A stretch of 64,000 nucleotides of DNA from Spirochaetaceae bacterium UBA5556 (lineage in GTDB: Bacteria > Spirochaetota > Spirochaetia > Treponematales > Rectinemataceae). Shown here piece by piece: positions 7,943 to 16,610 of the stretch. Numbering within the stretch: the stretch's first letter is position 1; every line of letters begins with the position of its first letter. Where the stretch lies: contig DIMW01000002.1 of the NCBI GenBank assembly GCA_002425765.1, forward strand, positions 4,412-68,411, given 5' to 3'. A model generated the notes under the pieces. That model worked only from the letters and a program-made list of their open reading frames with translations, was not told the DNA's origin and made no database searches. The translations under genes were made by a program, and so were the position numbers.

Positions 7943-8974
7943 ATGAGAAAGATTCTTCTGTCGATGTTGGTGCTTTTCTGCATGCTGCCACTGATCTCGG
8001 CGGGCGCGCAGGGAACGGCGGAGTACAAGACCCTGACCGTATACACCGCCCTGCCTGAGTCCGAACTTCCAACGTATTTCAGCGAATTCGAAAAAGACAC
8101 GGGCATCAAGATTCAGTATGTGCGTCTGTCCGCAGGGGAACTGCTCGCCCGCGTGAGGGCGGAAAAGGCCAATCCGCAGGCGACCGTCTGGTTCGGCGGC
8201 TCGTATGACAACTTCGTCCCGGCGGCCAAAGATGGGCTCCTCGAAGCCTATCAGTCGCCAGAGCTCGCGAATATCCCCAAAGTCTATCAGGACGCGATGG
8301 GCTACGCGAATCCCTTTTATGTCGGCGCGATCGGCTTCGCGTGCAACACCGACTGGTTCAAGAAAAAAGGTCTGTCCTATCCGACTTCCTGGGATGATCT
8401 CCTAAAGCCCGAATTCAAGGGCCAGATATCAATGGCGCACCCGAGCACTTCGGGAACGTCCTACACTATTCTCGCGACTGTCGTACAGATGAAGGGCGAA
8501 GACGGTGCTATGAAGTACTTCGGCGCGCTCAATCAGAACATCCGGCAATACACGAAATCCGGCACTACCCCACCGATGGACGTCGGCCTCGGCGAGGCGG
8601 CGATCGGCATCACCTTCTCGCACGACGGGCTCAAACCCGCATTCGAGGGATACCCTGTCGCCATGTCTTTCCCCAAAGACGGAACCGGCTATGAGATCGG
8701 CTGCATGGCGCTCATCAAGAACGGCCCCGCGAAAGAAGTGGCCAACGGCAAGCGTTTCATCGACTGGATGCTCTCGAAGCGTGGCCAAAACCTGTTCGAG
8801 ACCTCGAAATCCTTCAGGATTCCCGTGAACACACAGGCGACTCCGCCCAAGGGCGCGATCTCTGTCGACAGCCTCAAAGTGATCAACTATGACCCCGTCT
8901 GGGCGGGCGAAAACAGGACTCGCCTTGTCGAGCAATTCAATAAGGTGGTCGCTGCGGCAAACAATTTGAAGTAA
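7943..8974 (+). CDS. Periplasmic solute-binding protein, Fbp/Afu (type 2) family
   Basis: 343 aa with a Sec signal peptide (about residues 1-22, ending SAGAQG), then a bacterial extracellular solute-binding fold starting TLTVYTALPE. Databases would call it an Fe(III)-binding protein. The two adjacent tyrosines that hold iron in FbpA are absent. Instead there is TFSHDGL with His227-Asp228, and Glu251 in TGYEIG, 24 residues after the His; to my recollection the hexose-phosphate binder AfuA uses a His-Asp pair and a Glu with this spacing. Serines in HPSTSGTSY (166-174) could hold a phosphate. Strong AAAGGAGG ribosome site. First gene of the operon; followed by hairpins and the permease gene. Substrate inferred, not shown. 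Confidence 0.85.
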   Translation: MRKILLSMLVLFCMLPLISAGAQGTAEYKTLTVYTALPESELPTYFSEFEKDTGIKIQYVRLSAGELLARVRAEKANPQATVWFGGSYDNFVPAAKDGLLEAYQSPELANIPKVYQDAMGYANPFYVGAIGFACNTDWFKKKGLSYPTSWDDLLKPEFKGQISMAHPSTSGTSYTILATVVQMKGEDGAMKYFGALNQNIRQYTKSGTTPPMDVGLGEAAIGITFSHDGLKPAFEGYPVAMSFPKDGTGYEIGCMALIKNGPAKEVANGKRFIDWMLSKRGQNLFETSKSFRIPVNTQATPPKGAISVDSLKVINYDPVWAGENRTRLVEQFNKVVAAANNLK

Positions 8975-9051
8975 CGCAACAGAAGCGGATGCAAACCTGA
9001 TCGTTGCGCGCTCGCTGGCACAACCTGAAAGCCGCCGGAGCCACGGACATG

Positions 9052-9134
9052 GCGCCCGTGATTCTGGCTTGCGGGCGCGCCTGACATGTAGAACACGCCA
9101 AAAGTACATGCGCGCCGCGTTTAGACGCGCATGT
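9052..9134 (+). terminator. Two stem-loops between binding protein and permease genes
   Basis: First stem GCGCCCG/CGGGCGC (9052-9058 with 9072-9078); second stem ACATGCGCG/CGCGCATGT (9106-9114 with 9126-9134). Neither is followed by a U tract. They probably stabilise the upstream message or reduce read-through, so that binding protein exceeds permease. Confidence 0.5.
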
Positions 9135-9172
9135 GCCTCAAACCAAAAATTGTAAAGGAATCTGGCATATCC

Positions 9173-10864
9173 ATGAGAGAAAATACTCGTCTTTCAGTGG
9201 CACACCTCGTGCGCGATCCCGTACTGCTCTTCCTGGTACTGCTTGTATTTACGGGGCTCATTCTCTTCATCATCCTGCCACTATATAAGATATTTTCTTA
9301 TAGCATAACGACAAATGAAGGAAAGCTAAGCCTTCAGGCGGCGTGGGACATTCTTCGCTCCAGCGCCTATCTGCAACCTCTGAAAAACTCCATGCTCCTG
9401 GGACTGACGACGGGTGTCCTCGCGACGATCATCGGATATGTGTTCGCCTACGCGCTGACGCGGGTCGACATGCCGCTCAAGCGCTTTTTCAAGGCAATCG
9501 CGACGATCCCCATCATTTCACCGCCTTTCATCCTATCCCTCTCGATGATCTTCCTGTTCGGGCGCAATGGTCTCATCACCAACAGGCTGTTCGGCTTCGA
9601 AGACTCGAATGTCTACGGCATGCACAGCCTTGTCGTCGTGCAGACAATCTCGTTTTTTCCGATCGCGTACCTCACGCTGACGGGAACGCTCGCGAAGCTC
9701 AATCCCGCCGTGGAGGACGCCGCGCTCAACCTTGGAGCGTCGAGGTCGCGAATTTTCCGTACCGTCACTCTGCCGCTCTCGGTGCCGGGCATCCTGAGCT
9801 CGTTCCTTCTCGTCTTCATCCAGTCGATGGAAGATTTCAGCAACCCGGCGGTCATCTCCGGCAATTTCTCGACCCTCGCGGTCGAAGCATATAGGACTAT
9901 CACGGGCATGTACGACATGCGGGGCGGTTCCCTGATGGCGCTCATGCTGCTCGCCCCGACGCTCCTGGCCTTCGTGCTGCAGAAGTACTGGCTTTCGGGC
10001 AAGTCCTTCGTCACGGTGACGGGCAAGCCCACCACGTCGCGCCAGCAGAGCCGGGACCCGAAGCTGGTGTGGCCGCTCTTCGCCTTCTGTATGCTGGTGG
10101 CGCTCACGATCATCCTCTTCTACGGGACGGTGCTCGTCGGCGCCTTCGTGAAGATATGGGGCATCAATTTCAGCTTCACCTGGGCCCACTTCAAATATGT
10201 GATGACGCTCGGGTGGATCCCCTTGCGCAATTCTGTCATCCTGGCACTGGCCTCGACGCCGGTCGCCGGACTTCTCGGGATGCTCATCGCCTTTCTGGTG
10301 GTGCGCAAGGAATTCCCCGGCAAGAGGGCGATGGAATTCGTCTCCATGCTGACCTTCGCGGTGCCGGGAACGGTGGTCGGTATCGGATACATCCTCGCGT
10401 TCAACGGCAAACCCTTCATGTGGACTGGCTCGGCCTTCCTTCTGATCATGGCGTTCACGTTCCGGAACATGCCGGTGGGCATCGAATCGGGCACCTCAAC
10501 CCTCATTCAGATAGACCGGTCGATCGAAGAGGCCTCCACAATTCTCGGCGCGACGAGCGCGGTGACATTCCGCCGCATCAGTCTGCCGATGCTCAAACAG
10601 GCATTTCTCTCAGGGCTCGTGTATTCATTTGTGCGGGCGATGACCGCGGTGAGCGCGGTGATTTTTCTTATTTCGCCCCGTTGGAATCTGGCGACGATCA
10701 GCATTTTTTCGCTCTTCGAGTCGAGCAAGTATTCGGACGCCGCCGCGTATATCGTGGTGATGATCGCGATCATCGTCGTCGCGATCGGCGGCCTGAATCT
10801 ATTGGTCGGGTTCTTGGGCAACAGCGGCACGGTAGCGAGTGGAGGCAGCAGTGAGCGAGCGTGA
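9173..10864 (+). CDS. ABC transporter permease, two fused BPD domains (FbpB/AfuB type)
   Basis: 563 aa from the chosen ATG at 9173 (MRENTRLSVAHLV); an in-frame ATG at 9131 lies inside a hairpin and lacks a ribosome site, while AAAGGAA stands 12 nt before 9173. The protein is about a dozen membrane helices in two homologous halves, each with an EAA-type cytoplasmic loop (DAALNLGASRSRIFRTVTLP in the first half, EASTILGATSAVTFRRISLP in the second) that docks the ATPase. This one-chain arrangement is typical of the iron/hexose-phosphate/aminoethylphosphonate group. Its 3' end overlaps the ATPase start. Confidence 0.9.
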   Translation: MRENTRLSVAHLVRDPVLLFLVLLVFTGLILFIILPLYKIFSYSITTNEGKLSLQAAWDILRSSAYLQPLKNSMLLGLTTGVLATIIGYVFAYALTRVDMPLKRFFKAIATIPIISPPFILSLSMIFLFGRNGLITNRLFGFEDSNVYGMHSLVVVQTISFFPIAYLTLTGTLAKLNPAVEDAALNLGASRSRIFRTVTLPLSVPGILSSFLLVFIQSMEDFSNPAVISGNFSTLAVEAYRTITGMYDMRGGSLMALMLLAPTLLAFVLQKYWLSGKSFVTVTGKPTTSRQQSRDPKLVWPLFAFCMLVALTIILFYGTVLVGAFVKIWGINFSFTWAHFKYVMTLGWIPLRNSVILALASTPVAGLLGMLIAFLVVRKEFPGKRAMEFVSMLTFAVPGTVVGIGYILAFNGKPFMWTGSAFLLIMAFTFRNMPVGIESGTSTLIQIDRSIEEASTILGATSAVTFRRISLPMLKQAFLSGLVYSFVRAMTAVSAVIFLISPRWNLATISIFSLFESSKYSDAAAYIVVMIAIIVVAIGGLNLLVGFLGNSGTVASGGSSERA

Positions 10865-11981
10865 TTTCAGTGCGAGAAGTTCAAACGTCTCTTTACTTCA
10901 TCTGACAAAAAGATTCCGGAGCCTCGACGGTTCGGGAGAGGTGACGGCCGTCAACGACGTCAACCTGGAGATTCGGGCCGGCGAGCTGGTGACGATCCTG
11001 GGGCCGTCGGGCTGTGGCAAGACGACGACACTCCGCATGATCGCGGGTTTTGAATATCCCACATCGGGTTCGATCCTGATCGGTGGCCAGGATGTGGCCA
11101 TGGTTCCTCCGAACAAGCGCGGGCTCTCCATGGTGTTTCAGAGCTACGCGCTCTTCCCGCACCTGACGATCTACGAGAACGTGGCCTACGGCCTTCGGGT
11201 GCAGAAGCTGCCGGCCGCCGAGATCGGGGAGCGCACGCAGCGCGCGCTCGATCTCATGCAGCTGACATCGATGGCGAAGCGGTATCCGAGCCAGGTTTCG
11301 GGCGGGCAGCAACAGAGGATCGCCCTGGCGCGCGCGATCGTGATCGAGCCGAGCGTCCTTCTGTTCGACGAGCCGCTCTCGAACCTTGACGCCAAGCTTC
11401 GGGAATACATGCGCGACGAGCTGCGCAAACTGCAGAGACGGCTCGGCATCACGAGCCTCTACGTCACTCATGACCAGAGCGAGGCGATGGCCATCTCCGA
11501 CCGGGTGGTGATTATGAAAGAAGGCTGGATTCGGCAGGTTGGGACGCCGCGTGAGATCTACGCCTTCCCGCAGTCGAAGTTTGTGGCCGACTTTATGGGC
11601 AAAGCGAATTTCGTCAGAGTGAGGGTGCTTGGCATCGAGGGCGAATCGGCCCGCGTCGAAATCGAAGGTGCGCAGTTTACCGTGCCGAGGGCCGGAAAAG
11701 CCGGCCCCGTGGCTGGGCCGGCGCTCCTCGTCGTGCGGCCCGAGGCGCTCAGACCCGTACCTCTCGGTTCGGAACAGGAGCGCGCCGCGCTCAAAGGGCG
11801 TATTGACAGATTCACCTATTTCGGCAATATTGCGCGCTACGAGGTCTCCACGGAGAACGCGCCGCTTCTGATCGAGAGTTACAATCCCGAAGCTTCATTC
11901 ATATTCGAAGAAGGGACAGAAGTCGGCGTCATCATCGATTTCGAGTCGGCCAGGCTTTTGCCGGCCGAAGAACAGGAATAA
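10851..11981 (+). CDS. ABC transporter ATP-binding protein (FbpC/AfuC/PotA type)
   Basis: 376 aa. The GTG at 10851 is preferred because GGAGG sits 5 nt upstream; it overlaps the permease gene by 14 nt. The nucleotide domain has Walker A GPSGCGKTTT, the Q-loop VFQSYALFP, signature VSGGQQQRIA, Walker B VLLFDEPLSNLD and the switch His in YVTHDQ. The last 120 residues form a TOBE/OB regulatory domain. It energises the permease encoded just upstream. The next gene starts 4 nt after its stop. Confidence 0.93.
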   Translation: MSERDFSARSSNVSLLHLTKRFRSLDGSGEVTAVNDVNLEIRAGELVTILGPSGCGKTTTLRMIAGFEYPTSGSILIGGQDVAMVPPNKRGLSMVFQSYALFPHLTIYENVAYGLRVQKLPAAEIGERTQRALDLMQLTSMAKRYPSQVSGGQQQRIALARAIVIEPSVLLFDEPLSNLDAKLREYMRDELRKLQRRLGITSLYVTHDQSEAMAISDRVVIMKEGWIRQVGTPREIYAFPQSKFVADFMGKANFVRVRVLGIEGESARVEIEGAQFTVPRAGKAGPVAGPALLVVRPEALRPVPLGSEQERAALKGRIDRFTYFGNIARYEVSTENAPLLIESYNPEASFIFEEGTEVGVIIDFESARLLPAEEQE

Positions 11982-11985
11982 TCTC

Positions 11986-12879
11986 ATGAACGATACACAG
12001 CAGTACGACATCGCCTTTTTGGGCCAGTACACCAAGGATACTATCGTTATACAAGATGGTTCGCGCGTCGTCGACGGCGGCGCGTATTTCTACGGCTCGG
12101 CGGCCGCCGCCTCGATGGGTCTCAAGGTCGCCGCGCTGACGAGGCTCGCCCCGGAGGATTTTTCGAGTTTTCGCCCGCTGCTGGAGCGGGGAGTACTGGT
12201 CAGGGCGATTTCCACGCAGCAATCGACCTGCCTTCAGCTGCTTTATCCTTCCGACAACCCCGACGAACGCATTCTCTCAGTCACCTCGGTGGCGGAGCCC
12301 TTCGAGCCCGCCGACGTGGAATCGATCTCCGCGCCCGTCTGGTCTGTCGGCGCCTCGATCCGAGGAGAAGTCAGTCTTCCCGTGCTCCAAGCCATCAAGG
12401 CGAAGGGGGCGCGAATCGGACTGGATGCCCAGGGCTTCGTGCGCGTCGTGCGCAACGGCCAGCTCGCCTACGACACCGAGTGGCCGGAAAAGGCCGAGGT
12501 GCTCCGGCACGTCGATGTATTCAAGGCCGATGTCGTCGAGGCGGAAATTCTCACCGGGACGCGCGATCTGCACAAGGCCGCAAAAATCCTCGCGCAATAC
12601 GGCGTTCCCGAGTTTGTGCTCACACATGGGGATGGCGTACTCGTCTATGCCGACGGCTCGTTCTTCGAGGCTCCATTCAAGCCCAAGAGCCTTGTGGGAA
12701 GGAGCGGCCGGGGCGACACCTGTCTGGCATCATATCTGGCCGCCCGAATAAGCATGACCCCGGAGAAGGCGACCTTCTGGTCGGCGGCTCTGACAAGCCT
12801 TAAAATGGAGGCCCTGGGGCCATTTTCCGGGACTCGCGAAGATGTCGAATTCGCGCTGCGGGAGCGCTACGGCAGATAA
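11986..12879 (+). CDS. PfkB-family carbohydrate/nucleoside kinase, copy 2
   Basis: 297 aa, last gene of the transporter operon, 4 nt after the ATPase stop and preceded by AGGAA. It parallels copy 1: N-terminal YDIAFLGQYTKD, middle VFKADVVEAEILTG, C-terminal GRSGRGDTCLASYL with Asp244 as likely catalytic base, and the ending GPFSGTRED against GPFSGTLED in copy 1. Both have Arg in place of Ala in the GAGD motif. Two kinases of the same subfamily on either side of one transporter suggest two related substrates or two steps of one pathway. Substrate not identifiable from sequence. Confidence 0.8.
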   Translation: MNDTQQYDIAFLGQYTKDTIVIQDGSRVVDGGAYFYGSAAAASMGLKVAALTRLAPEDFSSFRPLLERGVLVRAISTQQSTCLQLLYPSDNPDERILSVTSVAEPFEPADVESISAPVWSVGASIRGEVSLPVLQAIKAKGARIGLDAQGFVRVVRNGQLAYDTEWPEKAEVLRHVDVFKADVVEAEILTGTRDLHKAAKILAQYGVPEFVLTHGDGVLVYADGSFFEAPFKPKSLVGRSGRGDTCLASYLAARISMTPEKATFWSAALTSLKMEALGPFSGTREDVEFALRERYGR

Positions 12880-12985
12880 GGGCCGTGAGTTCCCGGAGGA
12901 TGGAATTACCAGCCCGGACAGTACATTGCATGGCGATATATTAGTATATTCTCTGTATCGCTGCCATTCGGCAGAAGGAGCGTGT

Positions 12986-13855
12986 ATGACTGTTTTTATT
13001 TTAATCGCCGCTATCCTTGTTCTGTTCTTCCTGGCGGGAGTACGCATTGTCCGCCCGACCCACCGGGGGCTGATTGAAGTGTTCGGCAAATACCGCCGTT
13101 TCGCGGAACCGGGTTTTCACTGGATATTCCCAGTCATAACCAGAATGTTTCTGGTCAATACGACCGAGCAGATGGTCAACGCCGAACCTCAGGAAATAAT
13201 TACGAACGACAACCTGAACGCCAGTGTCGACGCGCAGGTCTATTTCCGCGTGTTGCCCGACGAGAAAAGCGTCAAGGCTTCCCAGTACAATGTGAACAAT
13301 TACCAGCTGCAGATCGTGAGCCTCGCGCGGACGACTTTGAGGAACATCATCGGCACGATGACACTCAAGAGCGCCAACAGCGAGAGGTCGAAAATCAATA
13401 CCGAACTCCTGCAGACTCTCCTGAAAGAGACCGAAAACTGGGGCATCTCCGTGGTCCGCACCGAGCTGAAGGAAATTGATCCGCCCAAGGATGTCCAGGA
13501 GACGATGAACAAAGTCGTCAAGGCTGAAAACGAAAAAATCGCCGCGATCGATTTCGCGACGGCCACCGAAACGATGGCGGACGGCCAGAAGCGGGCCGAG
13601 ATAAAGAAGGCCGAGGGAACCAGACAGGCCGAAATACTCAAGGCCGAGGGCGAAGCGCAGGCGATTCGTCTTGTCAACGAGGCGGCCAACCAGTACTTCG
13701 TCGGCAACGCCCAACTCCTGAGACGGCTGCAGACGGTCGAGGAATCTCTTAAAAACAACTCCAAAATTGTGCTGCCGACAAACGGCGAGCTCGTCAATGT
13801 GATCGGGGATCTCGCGGGCGTTTTGCCACTCAAGCAGAATAATAAGCAGGAATAA
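12986..13855 (+). CDS. SPFH/stomatin-type (paraslipin) membrane protein
   Basis: 289 aa. The ATG at 12986 follows AAGGAG with 5-nt spacing; the frame is open upstream but lacks any such site. One N-terminal membrane helix (about residues 2-19), then the SPFH domain (RPTHRGLIEVFGKYRR, TTEQMVNAEPQEIITNDN), then a long alanine/glutamate-rich coiled coil (KAEGTRQAEILKAEGEAQA). Such proteins form large rings in membrane microdomains and often govern proteases or membrane order. No NfeD partner gene is adjacent. Likely transcribed alone and ended by the hairpin at 13960. Confidence 0.9.
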   Translation: MTVFILIAAILVLFFLAGVRIVRPTHRGLIEVFGKYRRFAEPGFHWIFPVITRMFLVNTTEQMVNAEPQEIITNDNLNASVDAQVYFRVLPDEKSVKASQYNVNNYQLQIVSLARTTLRNIIGTMTLKSANSERSKINTELLQTLLKETENWGISVVRTELKEIDPPKDVQETMNKVVKAENEKIAAIDFATATETMADGQKRAEIKKAEGTRQAEILKAEGEAQAIRLVNEAANQYFVGNAQLLRRLQTVEESLKNNSKIVLPTNGELVNVIGDLAGVLPLKQNNKQE

Positions 13856-13957
13856 GTCAGGGCATATTCGGACTGCGCGCCGAGTCTAAGCAAGACGCTG
13901 TCCGCTGGAACCAATGTCCGATTTCATGAGGTAAGGGATCACGTCGCTGGAGCATGC

Positions 13958-13998
13958 AAAAAGGAGGGCGGCAACCTTCGCGGAAGCCGCCCTCCTTT
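13958..13998. terminator. Bidirectional intrinsic terminator
   Basis: A perfect 13-bp stem (AAAGGAGGGCGGC at 13960-13972 with its complement at 13986-13998) and a 13-nt loop, A-rich on the left and T-ended on the right. It lies between the convergent SPFH and 5'-nucleotidase genes and can serve both. Confidence 0.75.
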
Positions 13999-14064
13999 CG
14001 TCACGGGTGATGGACGCGCGAGGCCTTTTACGCGCTCGCGCACCAAGGTCCGTGCGGTTGTCCC

Positions 14065-15582
14065 TTATTTTGTGAACACCATGTTGTCGTCCGTCACGGT
14101 GCCGATATGTTTGAGGTATGCGAGGAATACTTCCGCATCGGACGGGAAGTCGTTCTGGGCCTTGCCCACGAGCATCGTGTAGCCGTCGCCGCCGTTGAAC
14201 TCGAAGTTCAGCGTCGTGAAGACATAATCCTTGTCGGGATCCACCGGCTGCCCGTTCACCATGATATCCGACACTCTGTCGCCGGCGGGCTTCGAGGCGT
14301 CGAGCGTGTAGGTCATCCCGGCGAGATGCGGGTAGCGTCCATCGGGCGCGGGCAGCTTGCCGACACCGTTCTCGATGATGGCCTTCAGCTCGGAGCCTTT
14401 GAACGTGCCGGTCTGGATGTAATTGCCAAAGGGCATAACGGTGTAGACCTGCTTCATCGTGATGTCCCCGGCGGGGATGGAGTCGCGGATGCCGCCGCCG
14501 TTCATGAGGGCGATGTCCGCGCCGGTCACATAGAGCATGCCGTTGGCGATGAGCGTTCCGAGATTAGACTGCTGCGTACGGACGATCTCCCTCGTGCCTT
14601 CAAGTTTTACGGCGGTCTTGCCCACGACTTGCGAGAGTACCGCGTCCTGCGCCTTGACGAGATCGTTCAGCATCGCCGTGATACGAGGATCGCCCTTCAG
14701 GTCAGGAGAATTCTGCGGGGTTATCGTTCGGGCCGTCTTGGAGAGGATCTTGCGGTCCGGTCCGACGACGACATCTATCACCCCGAGTCCCGCGCCATAG
14801 GCGCCTGTGCTCGCGATGAGGGTACTGGTGGTATTCTTCTTCTCGATGTCGGCGAGCGTGCTGTGGCTGTGGCCGTCAATGATGACGTCGATCTGTGGCA
14901 CGAATTTCGCCAAAGTGATCGAGGTGGGGTCGCTCGAATCATCGATGCCGAGGTGCGAGAGGCAGACGAGCACATCATACTTTCCCGCCAGTTCCGCCAC
15001 TACGAGCTTCGCCTCGACGATCGGGTCCCCGAAGGTCACTCCCTCGATGCCTTTCGGATCGGTCTTATACGCGGTTTCCGGAGTCGCGAGGCCAAAGAAC
15101 GCCACGCGCACGCCTCCTATATCCCTGATATCATAGGCGGGGAAGACCCTCTGACCATCCTTGTACACATTGGCCGCGAGGATTTTGAACTGCGCCATCT
15201 TGGAGAGCTCCATGAGGCGATTGAAGCCATAGTTGTAGTCGTGGTTGCCGGTAGTCATGTAGGCGTAGCCGAGCTCGTTCATGAGTTTGACCGCGGTCGC
15301 TCCCTGATCGACGTTCACTACGGGTAAACCATGGAACGTATCGCCGACATCGATGAGCAGCGTGTTTGGATTTTTTGCCTTGAGATCCTGCACCGCCGTA
15401 TATATCCTCGAATAACCGATGACATCCTTGCTCTCGACGATTCGGCCGTGGGTATCATTCGTATGCGCAAAGGTGAGCGTGACATTGCCCGGTAAACTCG
15501 CCTGCGCCGAAAGTGTACCGGTGAACGCCAGCGTGAAAATCGCCGCCACAAGTACGGCAAATTTCCCTACTCTCTTTAACAT
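14065..15582 (-). CDS. Secreted 5'-nucleotidase / 2',3'-cyclic phosphodiesterase family
   Basis: 505 aa with a Sec signal peptide (about 1-27, ending LSAQA). N-terminal calcineurin-like metallophosphatase domain: HTNDTHGR, DVGDTFHG, TTGNHDYNYG, LSHLG and DGHSHS supply the two-metal ligands. C-terminal 5'-nucleotidase domain (NLGTLIANGM, MNGGGIRD, MPFGN, FNGGDGYTM) binds the nucleoside. In the periplasm or at the surface it would strip phosphate from nucleotides so the nucleoside can be taken up; deoD at 55817 could use it. Own promoter at 15625-15653. Monocistronic, divergent from the liv operon. Confidence 0.92.
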   Translation of the reverse strand: MLKRVGKFAVLVAAIFTLAFTGTLSAQASLPGNVTLTFAHTNDTHGRIVESKDVIGYSRIYTAVQDLKAKNPNTLLIDVGDTFHGLPVVNVDQGATAVKLMNELGYAYMTTGNHDYNYGFNRLMELSKMAQFKILAANVYKDGQRVFPAYDIRDIGGVRVAFFGLATPETAYKTDPKGIEGVTFGDPIVEAKLVVAELAGKYDVLVCLSHLGIDDSSDPTSITLAKFVPQIDVIIDGHSHSTLADIEKKNTTSTLIASTGAYGAGLGVIDVVVGPDRKILSKTARTITPQNSPDLKGDPRITAMLNDLVKAQDAVLSQVVGKTAVKLEGTREIVRTQQSNLGTLIANGMLYVTGADIALMNGGGIRDSIPAGDITMKQVYTVMPFGNYIQTGTFKGSELKAIIENGVGKLPAPDGRYPHLAGMTYTLDASKPAGDRVSDIMVNGQPVDPDKDYVFTTLNFEFNGGDGYTMLVGKAQNDFPSDAEVFLAYLKHIGTVTDDNMVFTK

Positions 15583-15624
15583 CGCAAACCTCCTTAATCA
15601 AAAGATGCTTTTTGAAACAACGAT

Positions 15625-15653
15625 ATTATATCCCTCTCTCTATCACCACACAA
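15625..15653 (-). promoter_or_regulatory. Promoter of the 5'-nucleotidase gene
   Basis: Minus strand TTGTGT (15648-15653), 17-bp spacer, TATAAT (15625-15630), 42 nt before the ATG at 15582, which also has AAGGAGG. Confidence 0.6.
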
Positions 15654-15743
15654 GCAAAAAGAGAAAATTATTCTCTCGGTAGGCTTTAAGGTTCGAACGC
15701 GTCTCCACAAAAAGGGAACCAGCAAAAATCAATATCGATATCA

Positions 15744-15773
15744 TTGCATATTAGTGTTATTATAAAGTATATT
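15744..15773 (+). promoter_or_regulatory. Candidate promoter of the liv operon
   Basis: TTGCAT (15744-15749), 18-bp spacer, TATATT (15768-15773) in an AT-rich stretch. A 10-bp palindrome ATATCGATAT (15732-15741) sits just upstream of the -35 and might be a regulator site. Other hexamer pairings are possible. Confidence 0.4.
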
Positions 15774-15817
15774 TATACATTAAGTTTTGGTTCATGGAAC
15801 GAAAGGAAGAAAGCGGA

Positions 15818-16609
15818 ATGCCCACTGCCACCACGCAAACCAATCATGTCCTTCTTGAGGTAAAAAACCTCTCAAAATCCTTTCGCGGGCTTATGGCGGT
15901 ACAGAACTATCATGTGCGATTGGTCGAGGGTGAAATTCTCGGTATTATAGGCCCCAACGGCGCAGGTAAATCCACGGTGTTCAATCTGTTTACGGGCCAT
16001 CTCCGTCCGACAGACGGAAGTATCGAATTCAGAAATATCGACATTACGAACGCTCCCCCGGAAGAAATAGCCAGCCTCGGCATCGGCCGGACCTTCCAGA
16101 ACATCCGGTTGTTCGGAAGCATGTCCTGCCTTGGCAATGTCATCGCCGCGCTACAGATGAAAGAACGACAGAATCTTCTCGAGGCGGTATTGAATCTCTC
16201 CCGTTTTCGAGAACAAGAGAAAAGGCTTGAGTCGCAGGCGCTCGCGCTCCTTGCGCTGTTCAATCTTCAGGAACAGGTAAACGCCCCCGCTCTATCGCTG
16301 TCGTACGGCGACCAGCGGCGCCTGGAAATCGTGAGAGCGCTCGCCCTCAACCCCCGACTCCTTTTGCTCGACGAGCCCACCGCCGGCATGAATCCCCACG
16401 AGTCCGCGGAGGTCATCCGCCTGATAAAGCGCATACACGACGATTACACGCTCACGATTATCATCATTGAACACAACATGCCGCTTGTCATGAAGGTCTG
16501 CTCCAGAATACAGGTGTTGAATTACGGTGAAATCATTGCCGAAGGCACACCTGAGAAGGTCAGGAACGATCCGCGCGTCATAGAATCTTACCTGGGGAGG
16601 GCGGGCTGA
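15818..16609 (+). CDS. livG: Branched-chain amino acid-type ABC transporter ATPase LivG
   Basis: 263 aa from the ATG at 15818, which has AAAGGAAG 9 nt upstream; an ATG 24 nt earlier has no such site. Walker A GPNGAGKST, signature LSYGDQRRLEI, Walker B LLLLDEPTAGMNP and the LivG-type ending with a C-terminal VIESYLGRAG. It is one of the two ATPases of a high-affinity HAAT-family importer for leucine/isoleucine/valine, urea or short amides. Followed by livF after 1 nt. Confidence 0.92.
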   Translation: MPTATTQTNHVLLEVKNLSKSFRGLMAVQNYHVRLVEGEILGIIGPNGAGKSTVFNLFTGHLRPTDGSIEFRNIDITNAPPEEIASLGIGRTFQNIRLFGSMSCLGNVIAALQMKERQNLLEAVLNLSRFREQEKRLESQALALLALFNLQEQVNAPALSLSYGDQRRLEIVRALALNPRLLLLDEPTAGMNPHESAEVIRLIKRIHDDYTLTIIIIEHNMPLVMKVCSRIQVLNYGEIIAEGTPEKVRNDPRVIESYLGRAG

Positions 16610-16610
16610 C

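Noticed and set aside
7943..8974. Naming the operon an Fe(III) transporter (fbpABC)
   Set aside because: The tandem tyrosine iron ligands are missing and the context is kinases and LacI-type sites; kept as Fbp/Afu family without substrate.
9131..9172. Upstream ATG for the permease
   Set aside because: It lies in the right arm of a hairpin and has no ribosome site; 9173 is better.
14107..15327. 406-codon frame on the plus strand
   Set aside because: Antisense of the 5'-nucleotidase; no motif, no ribosome site.
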